Shown here: in pieces, positions 36,768-45,796 of the stretch
How the letters are laid out: each line of letters opens with the position of its first letter
Numbering within the stretch: the stretch's first letter is position 1
Assembly: GCF_001807485.1 (NCBI RefSeq)
Contig: NZ_KV789186.1
Coordinates: forward strand, 1-64,000
Length of the DNA: 64,000 nt
Reading direction: 5' to 3'
Source: Corynebacterium sp. HMSC08A12
GTDB lineage: Bacteria; Actinomycetota; Actinomycetes; Mycobacteriales; Mycobacteriaceae
Position numbers and translations under genes: made by a program
Notes under the pieces: model-generated
Told to the model about the DNA's origin: nothing
What the model saw: the letters and a program-made list of their open reading frames with translations, nothing else
Database searches by the model: none

Positions 36768-36780
36768 GGAGGTGACCTCC
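36768..36780. promoter_or_regulatory. Palindrome upstream of ugd
   Basis: GGAGGTGACCTCC, a perfect 13-bp palindrome 32-44 nt upstream of the ugd ATG; placed to act as an operator. Regulator unknown. Confidence 0.45.
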
Positions 36781-37031
36781 AGGTGATCTTGTGCGCAGCG
36801 TTTGGTTAACTGCACTTAAGAGCGAGTGAGCGGAAGCTGAGGCGGGACTGTGTATCGAATAGTCGCGCTTTACCGCAGTTTCTGAGTATTTCCGGGAGGC
36901 GCGACGCACTATCCCCCCTCAATTCACCCCCAAAGCGAAAGAGGATCGAAGGCTCATATCGGCATATTTTTATGCGTATACCTGGGGAAATGACGTGTGA
37001 TTCAGGAAATGTTCCCAAGAGTTCGACCATA

Positions 37032-37047
37032 AGTGACCTATATCACC
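37032..37047. promoter_or_regulatory. Putative GlxR (CRP-type) site
   Basis: AGTGACCTATATCACC has the perfect GTGA-N6-TCAC core of GlxR sites. About 195 nt upstream of the first secreted mini-protein gene. Confidence 0.55.
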
Positions 37048-37241
37048 GAGAAAGTCTCGTCCTCGCTTACCGAAACCCTGAAATCCCTGTTAAGGTAGCT
37101 ATCTGTTAGGACTTGCCAGCGTTTCAACAGCTTCGTAGCCGGAATCTCTTATGGAAGAGTGAGCGGCGATCAAGGAGCCAAGAGAAACTTAAGTGAAGTC
37201 CTTGACTTCGAACCACTCACACTTACAGAAAGGCATTTCAG

Positions 37242-37592
37242 ATGCGTAAGTTCCGCAACGCAGCTCTGGCTGTTGCTACCGCTACCACCGTCGCCATCTC
37301 CGGCGTTTCCGTTGCTGCTGCTGAGAATGACGGCCAGACCCCGCCGGCAACCGAGCAGGACGGCGTCTCCGGTTCCTCCAAGCTGTGGGACAAGCTGGAG
37401 CTGGACAAGCAGGCCACGGGCGACCAGCTCTTCGGCAAGGAGAACTGGAAGAACAACGAGGAGATCAAGGCAGATACCCCGATGTGGGCTAAGATCGCCG
37501 ACAGCCTGTTCATCACCACCGCCGCAATCAGCGTCTTCGGCCTGATTGTTGCTCCGATCTACAACTTCCTGCGCTACGGCATCAACCGCTAA
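37242..37592 (+). CDS. Secreted or membrane-anchored mini-protein A
   Basis: 116 residues with a signal peptide cut near AAAEN (residue 27), a hydrophilic middle and one hydrophobic helix at the C-terminus (about 85-108), ending in NFLRYGINR. AGAAAGG precedes the ATG. Codons are those of highly expressed genes (CTG, AAG, GCT). Paralogous to the next gene: both have an LxxQATGDQLF/LTGNQFF block followed by a hydrophobic tail. Conserved size and tail suggest a small envelope or pore-like protein, but this is inference. Confidence 0.75.
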   Translation: MRKFRNAALAVATATTVAISGVSVAAAENDGQTPPATEQDGVSGSSKLWDKLELDKQATGDQLFGKENWKNNEEIKADTPMWAKIADSLFITTAAISVFGLIVAPIYNFLRYGINR

Positions 37593-37637
37593 GCAGAAGC
37601 CAACACACGTCCACTCAAGATAGGAAAAGGAACTTCC

Positions 37638-37955
37638 ATGAAAATTCGCAAGGCTGCTCTGGCTCTGGCCACCGCTTCTTCCGTCGCTCTGACCGGCACC
37701 GCTGTTGCAGGTGCTGAGACCGCTGGCTCCGACGCTCCTAAGGATGGCCCCACCCTGAGCTCCAACATCGGTCACAAGCTGGAGAAGCTGGATCCGCTGA
37801 CCGGCAACCAGTTCTTCAAGCCTTCCAAGGAAAACCCGCTCAATTCTTGGGGCACCCTCCTCTGGGCCGGCCTGGCTGCTGGTATCGCTGGCACCATTGC
37901 TAGCGTCATCATCGGCGTTGGCAACTACCTGAAGCACGAGGGCATCATCAACTAA
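37638..37955 (+). CDS. Secreted or membrane-anchored mini-protein B
   Basis: 105 residues, tandem paralogue of the preceding gene, 45 nt downstream with AGGAAAAGGA before its ATG. Signal peptide cut near AGAET (residue 27), block KLDPLTGNQFFKPSKENPLN, then one hydrophobic Gly/Ala helix (about 72-95) and YLKHEGIIN. A strong terminator follows, so the pair is one transcript. Function unknown. Confidence 0.75.
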   Translation: MKIRKAALALATASSVALTGTAVAGAETAGSDAPKDGPTLSSNIGHKLEKLDPLTGNQFFKPSKENPLNSWGTLLWAGLAAGIAGTIASVIIGVGNYLKHEGIIN

Positions 37956-37992
37956 GACCTGTTAGAGCTTTAAGCTCCAGGCTTTGATAGCC

Positions 37993-38029
37993 AAAGGGGC
38001 GGGAACGAGAAATCGTTTCCGCTCCTTTT
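37993..38029 (+). terminator. Terminator of the mini-protein operon
   Basis: AAAGGGGCGGGAACGA pairs with TCGTTTCCGCTCCTTT (two G-T wobbles) around a gaaa loop and ends in TTTT. Confidence 0.92.
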
Positions 38030-38075
38030 CGCATGCGCAAACAAAGCTTGCTGATCACGTGTTTCCTACACCGAG

Positions 38076-38245
38076 TTGAAGAGAGCGTTAAGGCTTAATA
38101 CCGAAACCCACCTCCGGGGACAGCTTTCGGCATTCTTCACTGAGCTAAAGTAGCTCGGCGCGAAATAAGCGGATAAGAGTGTTCGTCCCAAACGCTCTAT
38201 AGAGCAAGCAAAGCGGGGAGCATGCCATCATGCACACTCCCCGCT
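38076..38245. other. Hairpin-dense intergenic region, possible small RNA
   Basis: Successive hairpins: CCGAAA/TTTCGG (38101-38130), GAGCTA-aag-TAGCTC (38142-38156), AGAGTGTT/AACGCTCT (38176-38198), GCTCTATAGAGC (38194-38205), then the strong AGCGGGGAG/CTCCCCGCT stem. This is more structure than a convergent terminator pair needs. No promoter is convincing. Confidence 0.35.
38212..38245 (-). terminator. Terminator of the VanW gene
   Basis: AGCGGGGAG/CTCCCCGCT 9-bp stem; on the minus strand it is followed by TTTGCTTGC. Located 81 nt after the vanW-family stop. Confidence 0.7.
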
Positions 38246-38325
38246 GAGGCCCCTCCCTAATGGATCTCCTGCCCGGCGGCTCCCTCGGCTCACAACCCTA
38301 GGGCTAGGGCCAGGCGGCTTAGCCC

Positions 38326-40047
38326 CTACTTACAGCTCACGATCGGCTGCGGGTCGTAGACCGTGCGCTGGGTCTCGCGGGAAAGCTCCTTGCCCTTCAG
38401 GTCCTTCACCACGCGAGTGTCGGTGATGGTGAAGCCCGGCGCGCCAGAGGACGGCGAGCAGTCGTCACCGTCCAACTCCATCTTCTTCGGAGACGTCGGG
38501 TTCGTACGCTCGCCCGGAATGGATTCCACATCCACCTGCTTCACACCGTGCAAACGCACGGTGACGGAATCCCCGCTCACGTCCGTGGTGATGCGCACGG
38601 GCGTATCAAAGGGGTTCTTAAACTTCAGGTCGATCGCACCCTCGTACACGGTCGCCTCACGGCCTGCCGGGTAGCGGGAAATGTAATAGGAGTGCGGGGT
38701 GTGCGCCACGTCCTCCATGCCGGCGAAGTACGAGGCGTTGTACAGAGTGGTTGCGAACTGCGAAATACCGCCGCCGACCGCCTTGCCGGCGTGGCCGTCG
38801 ATAATAATGCCGGACTCCACAAAGCCCTGAGCACTACCGCGCGGCCCGGTGTGACCATTCAGAGAGAACGTCTCCCCCGGCAGCACAATCGCACCATTCA
38901 CCATCTCCGCCACGCGGCGAATATTAGTGCCCGAAGGGCCGCTGAAACCACCGGTGGTGAAGGTGCCCACCACATCGTCAAAGTGCGCCTTCTTCGCCTG
39001 CTCGGTGGTGTACTCAGCCTTCTTATCCTCGTAGACGACCTCGTGCTCACGCTTCTTCTTATCCAGCGCCTTGCCCTGCAGGTCGCCCAGCGTTTCCTTC
39101 CACTTGATCTCCACACCATCCTTGGAAGGCACCACCGTGATATCGTCGCCGTGGAACTCGAAGCTGGCGTCGCGGTACTCCACCTCAGTACTGGAAAGCT
39201 GCTCGCTCAGAATCTCCTGCGCCTTCTCCGTGTTCCACTCCGGCAGGAACTCGCCGCCATCCACCTTAAAGGTCAGGATCTCGTGCCAGTTCTGCGGAGT
39301 GATCACACCATCGACCTTGTCGCGGCCGTGGAACACCAGGTTCTTCGCCGTCGCCGGCTTCACGTACTGCTTGGCGGCCCGCTCGGCGGCATCCTTGTCC
39401 GCATCCGCTGGGGTGATCGTGGCCTCCACGTTCACGCGCCCGTCGGTGTTCAGCCAGTTTTCCCGCACCTCGGTATCCAGCAGTTCCCGGTCCACGGTCT
39501 GCCCCGGCTTGTCCTCCTTAATATCCGCCTTACCGTCAGCGCCGACGGACAACTTGGCGTTTTCCGCGTCGCGGGTCAGCTCCCGCTCCACGCGGTTCAG
39601 GGATCGGTTCAGACTCTCGTCCGTAATCTTCGAGATAATGCCCACCTCGCGGGTCTCGAAGAAGGAACGGATGCGCGTGATCGGGTTCAGTGGCTGCTGG
39701 CCCGCCTGGTCCACCGTGGCACCCCAGTCCACCTGCATGCCGGACTTAGCGGGCTCGATGGTGGAGCTCATGTTTCCCGCTAGGACCGTCACCGGCTGAC
39801 GGGTGCGTTCGCCCAGGTCATTACGCAAGCGCTGCTCCGCCTGAGACTTATCCACACCACTAATGTCCACGCCGCCGACGGTCACGCCGCGCGGCACCTT
39901 GCCCTCACTCATGGCCAAGTCCACGCCGTAGAGGAGGCCCCCCAGGCCAATCAAGCCGACGAAGAACCACGCCCACCACGGAATGCCGCGGCGCTTGCGT
40001 GACTTGACGGGCCGACGGCTCCGGTTAGTCTGATCCTGAGAATTCAC
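38326..40047 (-). CDS. VanW-family protein with peptidoglycan-binding-like repeats
   Basis: 573 residues. A basic N-terminus and one membrane anchor (about 22-45), two PG_binding_4/YoaR-like regions (about 60-330), then a VanW domain (about 360-500) with FSGPSGTNIRRVAEMVNGAIVLPGETFSLN and GGGISQFATTLYNASYFAGM. Family members are wall-associated and of unknown biochemical role; some relatives sit in vancomycin gene clusters, but no van genes are here. Followed on the same strand by its terminator. Confidence 0.85.
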   Translation of the reverse strand: MNSQDQTNRSRRPVKSRKRRGIPWWAWFFVGLIGLGGLLYGVDLAMSEGKVPRGVTVGGVDISGVDKSQAEQRLRNDLGERTRQPVTVLAGNMSSTIEPAKSGMQVDWGATVDQAGQQPLNPITRIRSFFETREVGIISKITDESLNRSLNRVERELTRDAENAKLSVGADGKADIKEDKPGQTVDRELLDTEVRENWLNTDGRVNVEATITPADADKDAAERAAKQYVKPATAKNLVFHGRDKVDGVITPQNWHEILTFKVDGGEFLPEWNTEKAQEILSEQLSSTEVEYRDASFEFHGDDITVVPSKDGVEIKWKETLGDLQGKALDKKKREHEVVYEDKKAEYTTEQAKKAHFDDVVGTFTTGGFSGPSGTNIRRVAEMVNGAIVLPGETFSLNGHTGPRGSAQGFVESGIIIDGHAGKAVGGGISQFATTLYNASYFAGMEDVAHTPHSYYISRYPAGREATVYEGAIDLKFKNPFDTPVRITTDVSGDSVTVRLHGVKQVDVESIPGERTNPTSPKKMELDGDDCSPSSGAPGFTITDTRVVKDLKGKELSRETQRTVYDPQPIVSCK

Positions 40048-40088
40048 GCAGGTTAGTGTATCGCGAATCCCCCGATCAGGGAATTCTT

Positions 40089-41294
40089 TTACTCGGTTAC
40101 ACAGGTACGATTCACAGAATCGCGCACCTGATCCTCAGGGATCCGCCCTTCGTCGATCGCCATGCGGATGGCCTCCACCACATCGGGGATCTCCACGGCC
40201 CCCGCTGCGGCAAGCGCCACGTCCGCTCCCGCCGCCAGTGCCGCGACGGCTGCCTCCGGGCCGGGGTAACGATCCGTCACGGCTTTCATGCCCGTTAGGT
40301 CGTCGGTGTAAATCACGCCGTCGAAACCTGGGGCGTCATGCTTCGGCCCATAACCGCCTTCCCGCAGCAGCTTGTAGGCCGCAGGGTTCACCGAGGACGG
40401 CAAAGGCTCACCCAGCCCCGGCACCTCCACGTGGCCGACCATCACGGCCATGCCCTCAAAATCAACCAGCTCGCGGAAAGGTAGCAGGTCGTTGCCCTGC
40501 ATCTGCTCCAGCGGCGGGGTGGTCACGGCACCCATGTGCGAGTCACCCGTGGCATGCCCGTGGCCCGGGAAGTGCTTCAGCACCGGGGTCACGCCTGCCT
40601 GCTGCAGGCCCTCCGAGTAGGCGCGCGCGTAGTCAGCCGCCACCTTCGGGTCGGCACTGAAGGAGCGCGAGCCGATCGCGTTATCGGAAATCTCCTGCCC
40701 ACCGGCCAGGTCCACCACCGGCGCGAAGTCCACGGTGATTCCCAGGTCGCGGACTTTCTTGCCATGCTCGGCCATAAGGTCGCGCACCTGCTCGGGGCTC
40801 ATCGTCTCCGCCATCTGCTGCGCGCTCGGCAGCTCACCGACGATCTCGGAGAGGCGCTGCACCAGCCCGCCTTCCTCGTCCACGCTCACGGTCAGCGGTT
40901 CGCCCGCGCGCTCCTCAAGCGCCGCCAAACTACGCGCGGGGTCGCCCTGCCCATTCAGGATGGATCGATCGGTCTGCGAGCCAATGAAAAGGTGGCGCAC
41001 ACCTTCGTCGACGGCTTGTTCTGCTGATTCGTAGGTTGTGACGCCCACAGCAAGCATCCGGCCAGCCATCTCCCTAGGTGTCTTACCCTCCGCCCGGGCA
41101 CACGCCTGCCGGTTCTCCGCTGGGGGCGCGCTGGATTCGGCAGTGCCGGAGCTTTCGGAGCTCGGCACTGCGGAAGTGGCCGCGGAGGTGGAGGTATCGG
41201 CTGGCTGGTCAGTGGGCGTCGATAAGGAACAAGCGCTAGAGGCAACAACAAGAACGAAACCTAAAGCGCCAGCGGCTACGTGTCTACGGGGCAT
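40089..41294 (-). CDS. nagZ: Beta-N-acetylhexosaminidase-like GH3 lipoprotein
   Basis: Glycoside hydrolase family 3, likely removing N-acetylglucosamine from wall muropeptides. 401 residues from the ATG at 41294: signal peptide with lipobox ASSAC (Cys near 22), a Ser/Thr/Ala-rich linker to about 60, then the catalytic barrel with the NagZ motif KHFPGHGHATGDSH and the nucleophile Asp region YTDDLTGMKAV. An upstream in-frame ATG lacks the clean signal peptide. Divergent from the universal stress protein gene. Confidence 0.9.
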   Translation of the reverse strand: MPRRHVAAGALGFVLVVASSACSLSTPTDQPADTSTSAATSAVPSSESSGTAESSAPPAENRQACARAEGKTPREMAGRMLAVGVTTYESAEQAVDEGVRHLFIGSQTDRSILNGQGDPARSLAALEERAGEPLTVSVDEEGGLVQRLSEIVGELPSAQQMAETMSPEQVRDLMAEHGKKVRDLGITVDFAPVVDLAGGQEISDNAIGSRSFSADPKVAADYARAYSEGLQQAGVTPVLKHFPGHGHATGDSHMGAVTTPPLEQMQGNDLLPFRELVDFEGMAVMVGHVEVPGLGEPLPSSVNPAAYKLLREGGYGPKHDAPGFDGVIYTDDLTGMKAVTDRYPGPEAAVAALAAGADVALAAAGAVEIPDVVEAIRMAIDEGRIPEDQVRDSVNRTCVTE

Positions 41295-41364
41295 AGTATT
41301 AACGTAGTAACAAACGCAACGAGCAGTGCACCAATCGTGCAGTGCCCACCGAGGAGCGATACAC

Positions 41365-41904
41365 ATGACCGAGCAGGCAGAACAAGCCCAGCAAGCACAC
41401 CAGCAGGCTTTCGACGCGAGCGGCGATACCGTCCTGATCGCCTACGACGGCTCCGCCGAAGCCCGCGGCGCCGTGGAGCACGCCGGGCGCTTCCTGTCCG
41501 CGAAAAACGCCTACATCCTGACCGTGTGGGAGCCGATCCACCGCCAGGCTGCGCGCGCGGCGGGCATGAGCGGCATGATGCAGCACGATTGGTCCAACGA
41601 AACCGGCGAGCAGCCGGAGGACGACGATCCGGCGTACGCAGAGGCAGTGAACATCTGCAACGAGGGCGTGGACCTGGCCAACTCCCATGGTTTTGTTACC
41701 GAACCCTTTCTGGTAGAGTCCGGAACAGCTATTTGGAGCGCCATCGTTGACGCTGCCGATGAGCTGGACGTGGATCTGATCGTCACGGGTACCCGTGCCC
41801 TGTCGGGTTGGAAATCCTTCCTGCAGTCCAGCGTGTCGGACAGCATCATCAAGAACGCTGGTCGACCCGTATTGATCGTCCCGCCGATCGAAGATGAGGA
41901 CTAG
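41365..41904 (+). CDS. Universal stress protein (UspA family)
   Basis: 179-residue cytosolic protein: a hydrophilic N-terminal tail (Gln/Ala-rich), then a Usp fold (about 20-178) with VLIAYDGSAEARGAVEHA and a C-terminal ATP-binding-type loop GTRALSGWKSFLQSSVSDSIIKNAGRPVLIVPP, which fits G-2x-G-9x-G(S/T) only partly. ATG at 41365 with GAGGAG upstream. Role in stress or growth arrest is known for the family only. Confidence 0.9.
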   Translation: MTEQAEQAQQAHQQAFDASGDTVLIAYDGSAEARGAVEHAGRFLSAKNAYILTVWEPIHRQAARAAGMSGMMQHDWSNETGEQPEDDDPAYAEAVNICNEGVDLANSHGFVTEPFLVESGTAIWSAIVDAADELDVDLIVTGTRALSGWKSFLQSSVSDSIIKNAGRPVLIVPPIEDED

Positions 41905-42002
41905 TTTTCCCAAACGAAGGTCTGTTGGCGTTTCATTGGGTACTATCCACAAGAAGCTAGTACGCTAAAACCACAACAATCCCACTAGGAACAGGAATTA
42001 AC

Positions 42003-42209
42003 ATGGCTAACGAAACCGCCTCTAACCGTCGCGGCCTGGGCGCACTGGTCGCCTCCGCAGTTGCAGGCCTGGTCCTGGGCGGCGCCGCAACTTTCGGCGC
42101 TGGCGCAATGGCCGATACCACTGAACTGCCCACCGACGAACAGATCGCCGTGAACCAGGACAACGCATTCCTGGGCGCCGTCCAGTACGGCGGCCGTATT
42201 TCCGAATAA
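42003..42209 (+). CDS. DUF2613 small membrane protein
   Basis: 68 residues with one Gly/Ala-rich membrane helix (about 12-36) and a short polar tail. DUF2613 proteins are commonly found next to aftD in Corynebacterium and mycobacteria; here the stop lies 14 nt before aftD. AGGAA precedes the ATG. A likely accessory of the AftD membrane enzyme, inferred from position only. Confidence 0.8.
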   Translation: MANETASNRRGLGALVASAVAGLVLGGAATFGAGAMADTTELPTDEQIAVNQDNAFLGAVQYGGRISE

Positions 42210-42223
42210 AGGCGCACCATCAC

Positions 42224-45200
42224 GTGCCAAACACGGCGCATCGCCCCCTTTCTCGCCGCGCTTGGGTGTATAGCACCCTCGCGTGGTTTCTTTTCGCATT
42301 CCTACAGTCCCCCGGGCTGACCTCGGCCGACACAAAGCTGGACCTGACGGCCAACCCCTGGGGATTCCTCCGCCAAGCGCTGTATCCCTGGACGGATACT
42401 TTTCCGCTCGGGCAGCTGCAGAACCAGGCTTACGGGTACCTGTTCCCGCACGGCCTGTTCTTCGCCGTGTTTTCTTTCCTGCCCGGCTGGGTCACGCAGC
42501 GCCTGTGGTGGGGGCTGCTGCTAGCGCTCGCGTTCGCCGGCACGGTCCTGCTGCTGCAGCGGCTCGGCATCGGCAGCCGCGGCTCGCGGGTGGTCGCGGG
42601 CATTCTCTTCGCGCTCTCCCCGCGGGTCCTCACCACGCTCGGTGCCATTAGCTCCGAGGCGTGGGTGTGCGCGCTGGTGCCGTGGGTGCTGCTGCCCGTA
42701 GCAAGTGCGGCGATGCTGGGGCGGGATGCCCAGCTAGACCGCCGCACACGCTCCCACCTGGCAAAATACGCGCTACTTAGCGCCCTAGCCGTACTGTGCC
42801 TGGGCGCGGTGAACGCCGTCGCCACCGCCGTGGCCATCCTGCCTGCCGTGATCTTCTGGCTGGGCATGTGCATCCGCCGCCCGCGCGTGGGCCTGTACTT
42901 TGCGCTGTGGTGGGTGCCCGCAGGCCTGCTGGCCACGTTCTGGTGGATCGGCCCGCTGCTCCTGCTGGGCAAGTACTCCCCGCCGTTCACGGACTACATC
43001 GAGTCCGCATCCCTGACCACCAACTGGATGAACCTCGCGGAGATCCTGCGCGGCACCACCAGCTGGACTCCCTTCCTCTCCTCCGAACGCCAAGGCGGAT
43101 ACGAGCTGGTCGGCGAGCCCGTCTTCGTCGCGGGCACCCTGCTGGTGGCCTTCCTGGGCCTGTGGGGGCTCACCCGCCCGCAGCTGCCTTTCGCCCGCCG
43201 CTGGCTGGCGATCCTGCTGCTGGGCGTGGCCGCGATGGTATTCGCCACCGCCCCGATCTCCCCGCTGGCCTCCTGGGGCCGGATTTTCCTGGATGGCGCG
43301 GGCGCCCCGCTGCGCAACCTGCATAAGTTCGACCCCCTGGTGCGGTTGGCGCTGGTGGTGGGCATTGCCCACGGCCTGGCGCGCCTGCCCTGGCCGGGGC
43401 TTAGCCGCGAACGCTGGGCGCGGTGGCTCCACCCGGAGAAGCACGCGGAGGTTCCCCGCGCCATCGCCATCTGCCTGCTCGTCGTCGTAGTCACCGCCAC
43501 CGGCTGGTCGGGGCGCATCGCCGCCGCGGACGCCTACCGGAGCGTGCCCGACTACTGGACCGAGGCAGCGGACTGGCTGAACTCGGAAGTCGCCAAAGAA
43601 GCCGGAGAAACCCACGCCCCCGCCCGCACCATGATCCTCCCCAAGGCGCGCTTTGCCCGCCAGACCTGGGGAAACACCCGCGACGAACCCGCTCAGCCCC
43701 TGTTGGACATGCCGTGGGTCGTGCGCGACTCCGTACCACTTGTGCAACCCGAGGCCATCCGCGGCCTCGACGGCGTGCAGCGGGAGCTGGAAGCCGGCAC
43801 CGCCATCCCCTCCCTCGCCGCCGCACTATGGCAGCAGGGCGTGGGCTACCTGGCACTGCGCTACGACCTGACCACCGCCGCAGACACCCCAGGCGCCAAG
43901 CGGATCGAACGCACCCTCGAGCGCTCCGGCGGCTTCAGCAAGGCCGCCGCCTTCGGCGACGACGAGCAGGTGCGGATCTATCGGGTCGATCCTGTTGCTT
44001 CTGACACTGGGGGCACTGGGGGCACTGCGGGTGACCTGCGGATTATTGACGCCGAACGCCTCGACGTCTCCCATTCCAGCGCCGAATCCCTCCCCCGCCT
44101 GGCAGCGGCGGACGCGGCCCTGGGTAGGCAGGGTGCGGCGCGGGCGCGTGTGGGGGCGTCACAAGGCAAGGAACTAGAGCTACCCGCGCAAACGGTGACG
44201 GACACGCCCGCGCTGCGCGACCACAACTACGGCAACGTGGTGGGCGCGGACAGCGAGATCCGCAGCGAAGACGACCCGGTGCAGGTGCTGAACCCGGTGC
44301 GCGACTACCCCGTGCGCGATGCGGACGGGCAGGAGGTTCCGCCGGAGCAGATGACGCGCGTGGAAGGCCGCGGCGAGGTGCGGGTCTCCTCCACCGCCGC
44401 GGACCCGACGAGCTTCGGCGGGGCGGAAACGTACTCTTCTGCAACCTCCGCGGTGGATGGTTCACACAGGACCGCGTGGCGGCCGACGGTCGGCAACGTG
44501 GCGGGGCAGGACATCGAGTTCCGCATGGACGAGGCATACAACAGGCTGGGCTTGCACCTGGACATTCAGGGCCGGCCTGCGCGTGTGCAGGTGACGACGT
44601 ACCTTCAGGGCAAGATTGTGTCGGGCACGTCGGCAACCCTCAAGACCGGCGAGACCAACAAGGTGAAGGTGCCCGCCGGGCGGGCCGATGCGATCCGCGT
44701 GACGATCGTGGGCTCCTTCGGCGACCTCGGCATATCCGAGGCGAAGGTGCTGGCCAATGGAGAGAAGGACGTCACGCCGCGGCGCGTGCCGACGGTGCCC
44801 CCGGTGGACGGCAGCGACGACTCACAGGGCAACGCAGGGGAAACAGGGGCGACACTGAACCGCTGGGTATTCGGCCAGGAAATCAGCGAGTCCGTCATGC
44901 TGCGCGCCTTCGAGGTGCCGGAAGCAATCGGCAACGGCGCGGGCGAGCTGCCGGTTGTGGTGCACACCTCCGAATGTACCCGCGAGAACCAGGTGCCCGT
45001 GACCATCGACGGCAAGGACTACACCTGTGGTGACACTCTGAACCTACCCGCCGGCAAGCACGTGCTTTCCACCACGGCGCGCTGGGCGGCACTGTCCGTC
45101 GCCGAGCCGCTGTACGGCGCGGCGGTGCGGGAAACCCCGGCGGCGCAGCCGGTGGAGCAGGCCAGCCCGCGGGAGCAGCTGGCACCCGGCGAACAGTCCG

Positions 45201-45796
45201 CCCGCTTGGAGGCCTCGAATAAGAAGCGCGTGCTGTTCAGCCCCTCGCAGGCGAACCCCGGGCGCATCGCCACGCTGGAAGAAGGCGGCGAAACCACGCA
45301 GCTCACGCCCATCACGGTGAATGGCTGGCAGCAGGGCTGGATCGTCCCGGAGGGCAAGTCCGGGCTGGTCAAAATCCACTTCGAGGGCACGAAACTATAC
45401 CGCGCATGGCTGGCCATCGGCCTGGTGGCGGCGCTGGTGCTAGTGGGTCTGTGCATCTTCGTGGTGCGGCGAACCCGCCGGATGCCGGGGCTGCCGGAAC
45501 GGACGGCAGCAGTGGCAGCAAACGAGACTCAGGCCACGGGGCGCACCCAACGGAGCCGTGCCTTCCGCCGCGCCATCCTGGCGGGCAAGGCCATCACCGG
45601 GGCGGCCGCGTTCCTGGCGCTATTGCTATGCATCCGCGGCGCTTGGGGCAGCGGAAACTACTACGCGGGCGGGTTCGTGGTGAACGGCGCGCTCGCAGTC
45701 GTGCTGCTGGCCGTGGTGGTCTCTGTCTTGGCATCCCGCACCGAGCGCCACCAGGAATTAATAGACCGGCGCGCGGGCTCCTCCACCAACGAGTAG
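42224..45796 (+). CDS. aftD: Arabinofuranosyltransferase AftD
   Basis: Large GT-C membrane enzyme adding arabinofuranose (from decaprenyl-phospho-arabinose) to arabinogalactan and lipoarabinomannan outside the membrane. 1190 residues from a GTG: about 11 membrane helices in the first 440, the acidic loop TSADTKLDLTANPWGF near residue 35 typical of this clan, a long extracellular part with a carbohydrate-binding discoidin-like segment (about 730-840, AVDGSHRTAWRPTVG), and C-terminal helices. The last 136 nt overlap the convergent acyltransferase gene. Copies of the GGGGGCGTCA-type motif occur inside. Confidence 0.93.
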   Translation: MPNTAHRPLSRRAWVYSTLAWFLFAFLQSPGLTSADTKLDLTANPWGFLRQALYPWTDTFPLGQLQNQAYGYLFPHGLFFAVFSFLPGWVTQRLWWGLLLALAFAGTVLLLQRLGIGSRGSRVVAGILFALSPRVLTTLGAISSEAWVCALVPWVLLPVASAAMLGRDAQLDRRTRSHLAKYALLSALAVLCLGAVNAVATAVAILPAVIFWLGMCIRRPRVGLYFALWWVPAGLLATFWWIGPLLLLGKYSPPFTDYIESASLTTNWMNLAEILRGTTSWTPFLSSERQGGYELVGEPVFVAGTLLVAFLGLWGLTRPQLPFARRWLAILLLGVAAMVFATAPISPLASWGRIFLDGAGAPLRNLHKFDPLVRLALVVGIAHGLARLPWPGLSRERWARWLHPEKHAEVPRAIAICLLVVVVTATGWSGRIAAADAYRSVPDYWTEAADWLNSEVAKEAGETHAPARTMILPKARFARQTWGNTRDEPAQPLLDMPWVVRDSVPLVQPEAIRGLDGVQRELEAGTAIPSLAAALWQQGVGYLALRYDLTTAADTPGAKRIERTLERSGGFSKAAAFGDDEQVRIYRVDPVASDTGGTGGTAGDLRIIDAERLDVSHSSAESLPRLAAADAALGRQGAARARVGASQGKELELPAQTVTDTPALRDHNYGNVVGADSEIRSEDDPVQVLNPVRDYPVRDADGQEVPPEQMTRVEGRGEVRVSSTAADPTSFGGAETYSSATSAVDGSHRTAWRPTVGNVAGQDIEFRMDEAYNRLGLHLDIQGRPARVQVTTYLQGKIVSGTSATLKTGETNKVKVPAGRADAIRVTIVGSFGDLGISEAKVLANGEKDVTPRRVPTVPPVDGSDDSQGNAGETGATLNRWVFGQEISESVMLRAFEVPEAIGNGAGELPVVVHTSECTRENQVPVTIDGKDYTCGDTLNLPAGKHVLSTTARWAALSVAEPLYGAAVRETPAAQPVEQASPREQLAPGEQSARLEASNKKRVLFSPSQANPGRIATLEEGGETTQLTPITVNGWQQGWIVPEGKSGLVKIHFEGTKLYRAWLAIGLVAALVLVGLCIFVVRRTRRMPGLPERTAAVAANETQATGRTQRSRAFRRAILAGKAITGAAAFLALLLCIRGAWGSGNYYAGGFVVNGALAVVLLAVVVSVLASRTERHQELIDRRAGSSTNE
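44152..44166 (+). repeat. Copy of recurrent GGGGGCGTCA-type motif (intragenic)
   Basis: GGGGGCGTCACAAGG inside aftD, encoding GASQG; matches the core but lacks the A-rich tail. Confidence 0.3.

Larger units (their letters stand above)
36737..37241. other. 505-nt intergenic region upstream of the secreted mini-proteins
   Basis: Contains the divergent ugd promoter with its palindrome, a GlxR-like site at 37032-37047, a probable promoter for the 37242 gene (TAAGGT/TAGCTA around 37091-37101) and an approximately 130-nt leader ending in an AGAAAGG ribosome-binding site. AT-richer than the surroundings. No convincing gene. Confidence 0.5.

Noticed and set aside
38326..40047. Vancomycin-resistance gene
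   Set aside because: A VanW domain alone does not confer resistance; no vanHAX-type genes are present.
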